NCBI GenBank assembly: GCA_021498095.1
Contig: JAIZWK010000001.1
Location: 1,324,337-1,388,336, forward strand
Source of the DNA: Candidatus Harpocratesius repetitus
Lineage (GTDB): Archaea > Asgardarchaeota > Lokiarchaeia > Sigyniarchaeales > Promethearchaeaceae
Direction of reading: 5' to 3'
Length of the DNA: 64,000 bases
This document shows positions 63,190-64,000 of the stretch, in pieces (position 1 is the first letter of the stretch; each line of letters begins with the position of its first letter). The notes beneath the pieces are model-generated. The model saw only the letters and a list, made by a program, of their open reading frames with translations, made no database searches and was not told the DNA's origin. Both the position numbers and the translations under genes were made by a program.

Positions 63190-64000
63190 ATGATTGAAAA
63201 TAACTTAAATGATATTAACCAAAATAGTCACAAAGAAGAAAATAAAGACATAAAAGAAAAAAAATATATTTGGGCTTATTCTTATCAAGAAATTTTCGAA
63301 AAATTTGGAACACATCCCCATTTTGGGCTTAGTGAAGATCAAGCGGCCATTAATCTTGAGAAATATGGATTTAATGAATTGAAATTGGAAAAGCCATCAT
63401 TTATTGCTATATATCTCGCTCCATTATTTAATTGGTTGATAATACTTTATCTTATTTCTGCTGGAATCATGTTAATTGCTAGTTTATTACTTCAAACAGA
63501 TAATATGTCTTTAGTATATGTAACTTTGACTGTTGTATTATTAAATTGTTTTGTCGCAATTTATCAACAAGCTCGTGCGACAAAGAAATTAGAAGCATTA
63601 CAGTCTATGGCTGCACCAAAATCATGGGTTATACGAGACGGCCAAATTGTGGAGATATTCTCGAAAAACATAGTAGTTGGAGATCTTATTAAACTAACTA
63701 CTGGTGATCAAGTACCTGCTGATGCGCGTATTATCTCTTCTACCGATTTGCGAGTGAATGAAGCATCTTTAACAGGAGAAAGTGAACCTGTCTCTAAAAA
63801 TCATGGCGAACCTTTAGACAATAAAATGTTGCATCTACAAAATCAAGAAAACATTCTTTTTTATGGTACTTTTATAACAACAGGGCATTGTAAAGCAATT
63901 GTTTTTGCTACAGGTCCAAATACTGAGATTGGTAAAATTTCTAAAGGAATGTCCGAAATCAAATCAACTGATATTCCGATTCGAAAAAAGATGGATAACT
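63190..64000 (+). CDS. P-type cation-transporting ATPase, 5' part
   Basis: The first 270 residues of a P-type ATPase, cut by the window end. After a Lys/Asn-rich head comes the cation-ATPase N-terminal domain (FGLSEDQAAINLEKYGFNEL), then two membrane helices (LFNWLIILYLISAGIMLIA, LVYVTLTVVLLNCFVAIYQQ), and the actuator domain with GDQVPADARI and LTGESEPVSKN, including the TGE dephosphorylation motif. The pattern is that of the Ca2+/Na+ (type II) group. The phosphorylation Asp and ion sites lie past the window. Confidence 0.9.
   Translation, partial: MIENNLNDINQNSHKEENKDIKEKKYIWAYSYQEIFEKFGTHPHFGLSEDQAAINLEKYGFNELKLEKPSFIAIYLAPLFNWLIILYLISAGIMLIASLLLQTDNMSLVYVTLTVVLLNCFVAIYQQARATKKLEALQSMAAPKSWVIRDGQIVEIFSKNIVVGDLIKLTTGDQVPADARIISSTDLRVNEASLTGESEPVSKNHGEPLDNKMLHLQNQENILFYGTFITTGHCKAIVFATGPNTEIGKISKGMSEIKSTDIPIRKKMDN

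Noticed and set aside
1..64000. CRISPR arrays or rRNA genes
   Set aside because: No evenly spaced direct repeats and no rRNA-like GC-rich segments were seen in any gap.

Overview
The window is about 64 kb of AT-rich DNA, probably from an Asgard archaeon, most likely a Lokiarchaeia-type lineage. The core genes are archaeal: both subunits of topoisomerase VI, an archaeal-type NMN adenylyltransferase, a Nog1-type GTPase, a RecJ/GAN-like DHH nuclease, CoaBC, a UPF0248 protein and an ADP-forming acyl-CoA synthetase. A eukaryote-like SepSecS (selenocysteine synthase), an intron-containing tRNA-Ile(UAU), long coiled-coil proteins and many lineage-specific unknowns point the same way. The assignment is inferred from gene content; no rRNA is present. 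LeuRS and ValRS both look bacterial, so transferred genes sit in the core set.

Layout. 1-5.8 kb: a tandem Lrp-like regulator, a fused NadM, a DUF62 enzyme, a helical-repeat protein and two small coiled-coil proteins. 5.9-7.0 kb: the split tRNA-Ile(UAU) gene and an unknown 276-aa protein. 7.1-17.2 kb: two homologous Asp/Trp/Tyr-rich surface proteins, the first with a transmembrane helix and two cytoplasmic winged-helix domains. Between them is an island of about 5 kb with higher GC, flanked by two near-identical copies of a gene leader. The island holds a leucine-rich-repeat-like protein, a very large surface-protein gene broken by in-frame TGA and TAG codons, and the 3' end of an IS4-like transposase.

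17.3-30.3 kb: ogt, valS, a secreted protein, a chimeric ORF (MFS N-terminus joined to the C-terminal module of the 276-aa protein), tRNA-Ala(CGC), a TtuA/Ncs6-type thiolase, a MazEF-like pair, glmS and leuS. 30.3-36.3 kb: a minus-strand cluster with top6B (1154 aa, about twice the usual length), top6A and a HEAT-repeat protein. 36.5-46.9 kb: coaBC, recJ-like, SepSecS, UPF0248, Nog1 and an acetyl-CoA hydrolase/transferase fused to a GNAT domain.

47-64 kb: a class V aminotransferase plus SerA-like dehydrogenase (serine synthesis, which also feeds selenocysteine synthesis), a DUF998 membrane protein, and a PAS histidine kinase divergent from a transglutaminase-like protein across a 34-bp tandem repeat. 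These are followed by ADP-forming acetyl-CoA synthetase with two DRTGG-domain P-loop paralogues, a 737-aa coiled-coil protein, a U32 peptidase-family protein, an unknown protein and the start of a P-type cation ATPase.

Most genes are single or in short operons with short AT-rich gaps and, where seen, weak ribosome-binding sites, as expected where leaderless transcripts are common. No CRISPR array, rRNA or complete insertion sequence was seen.
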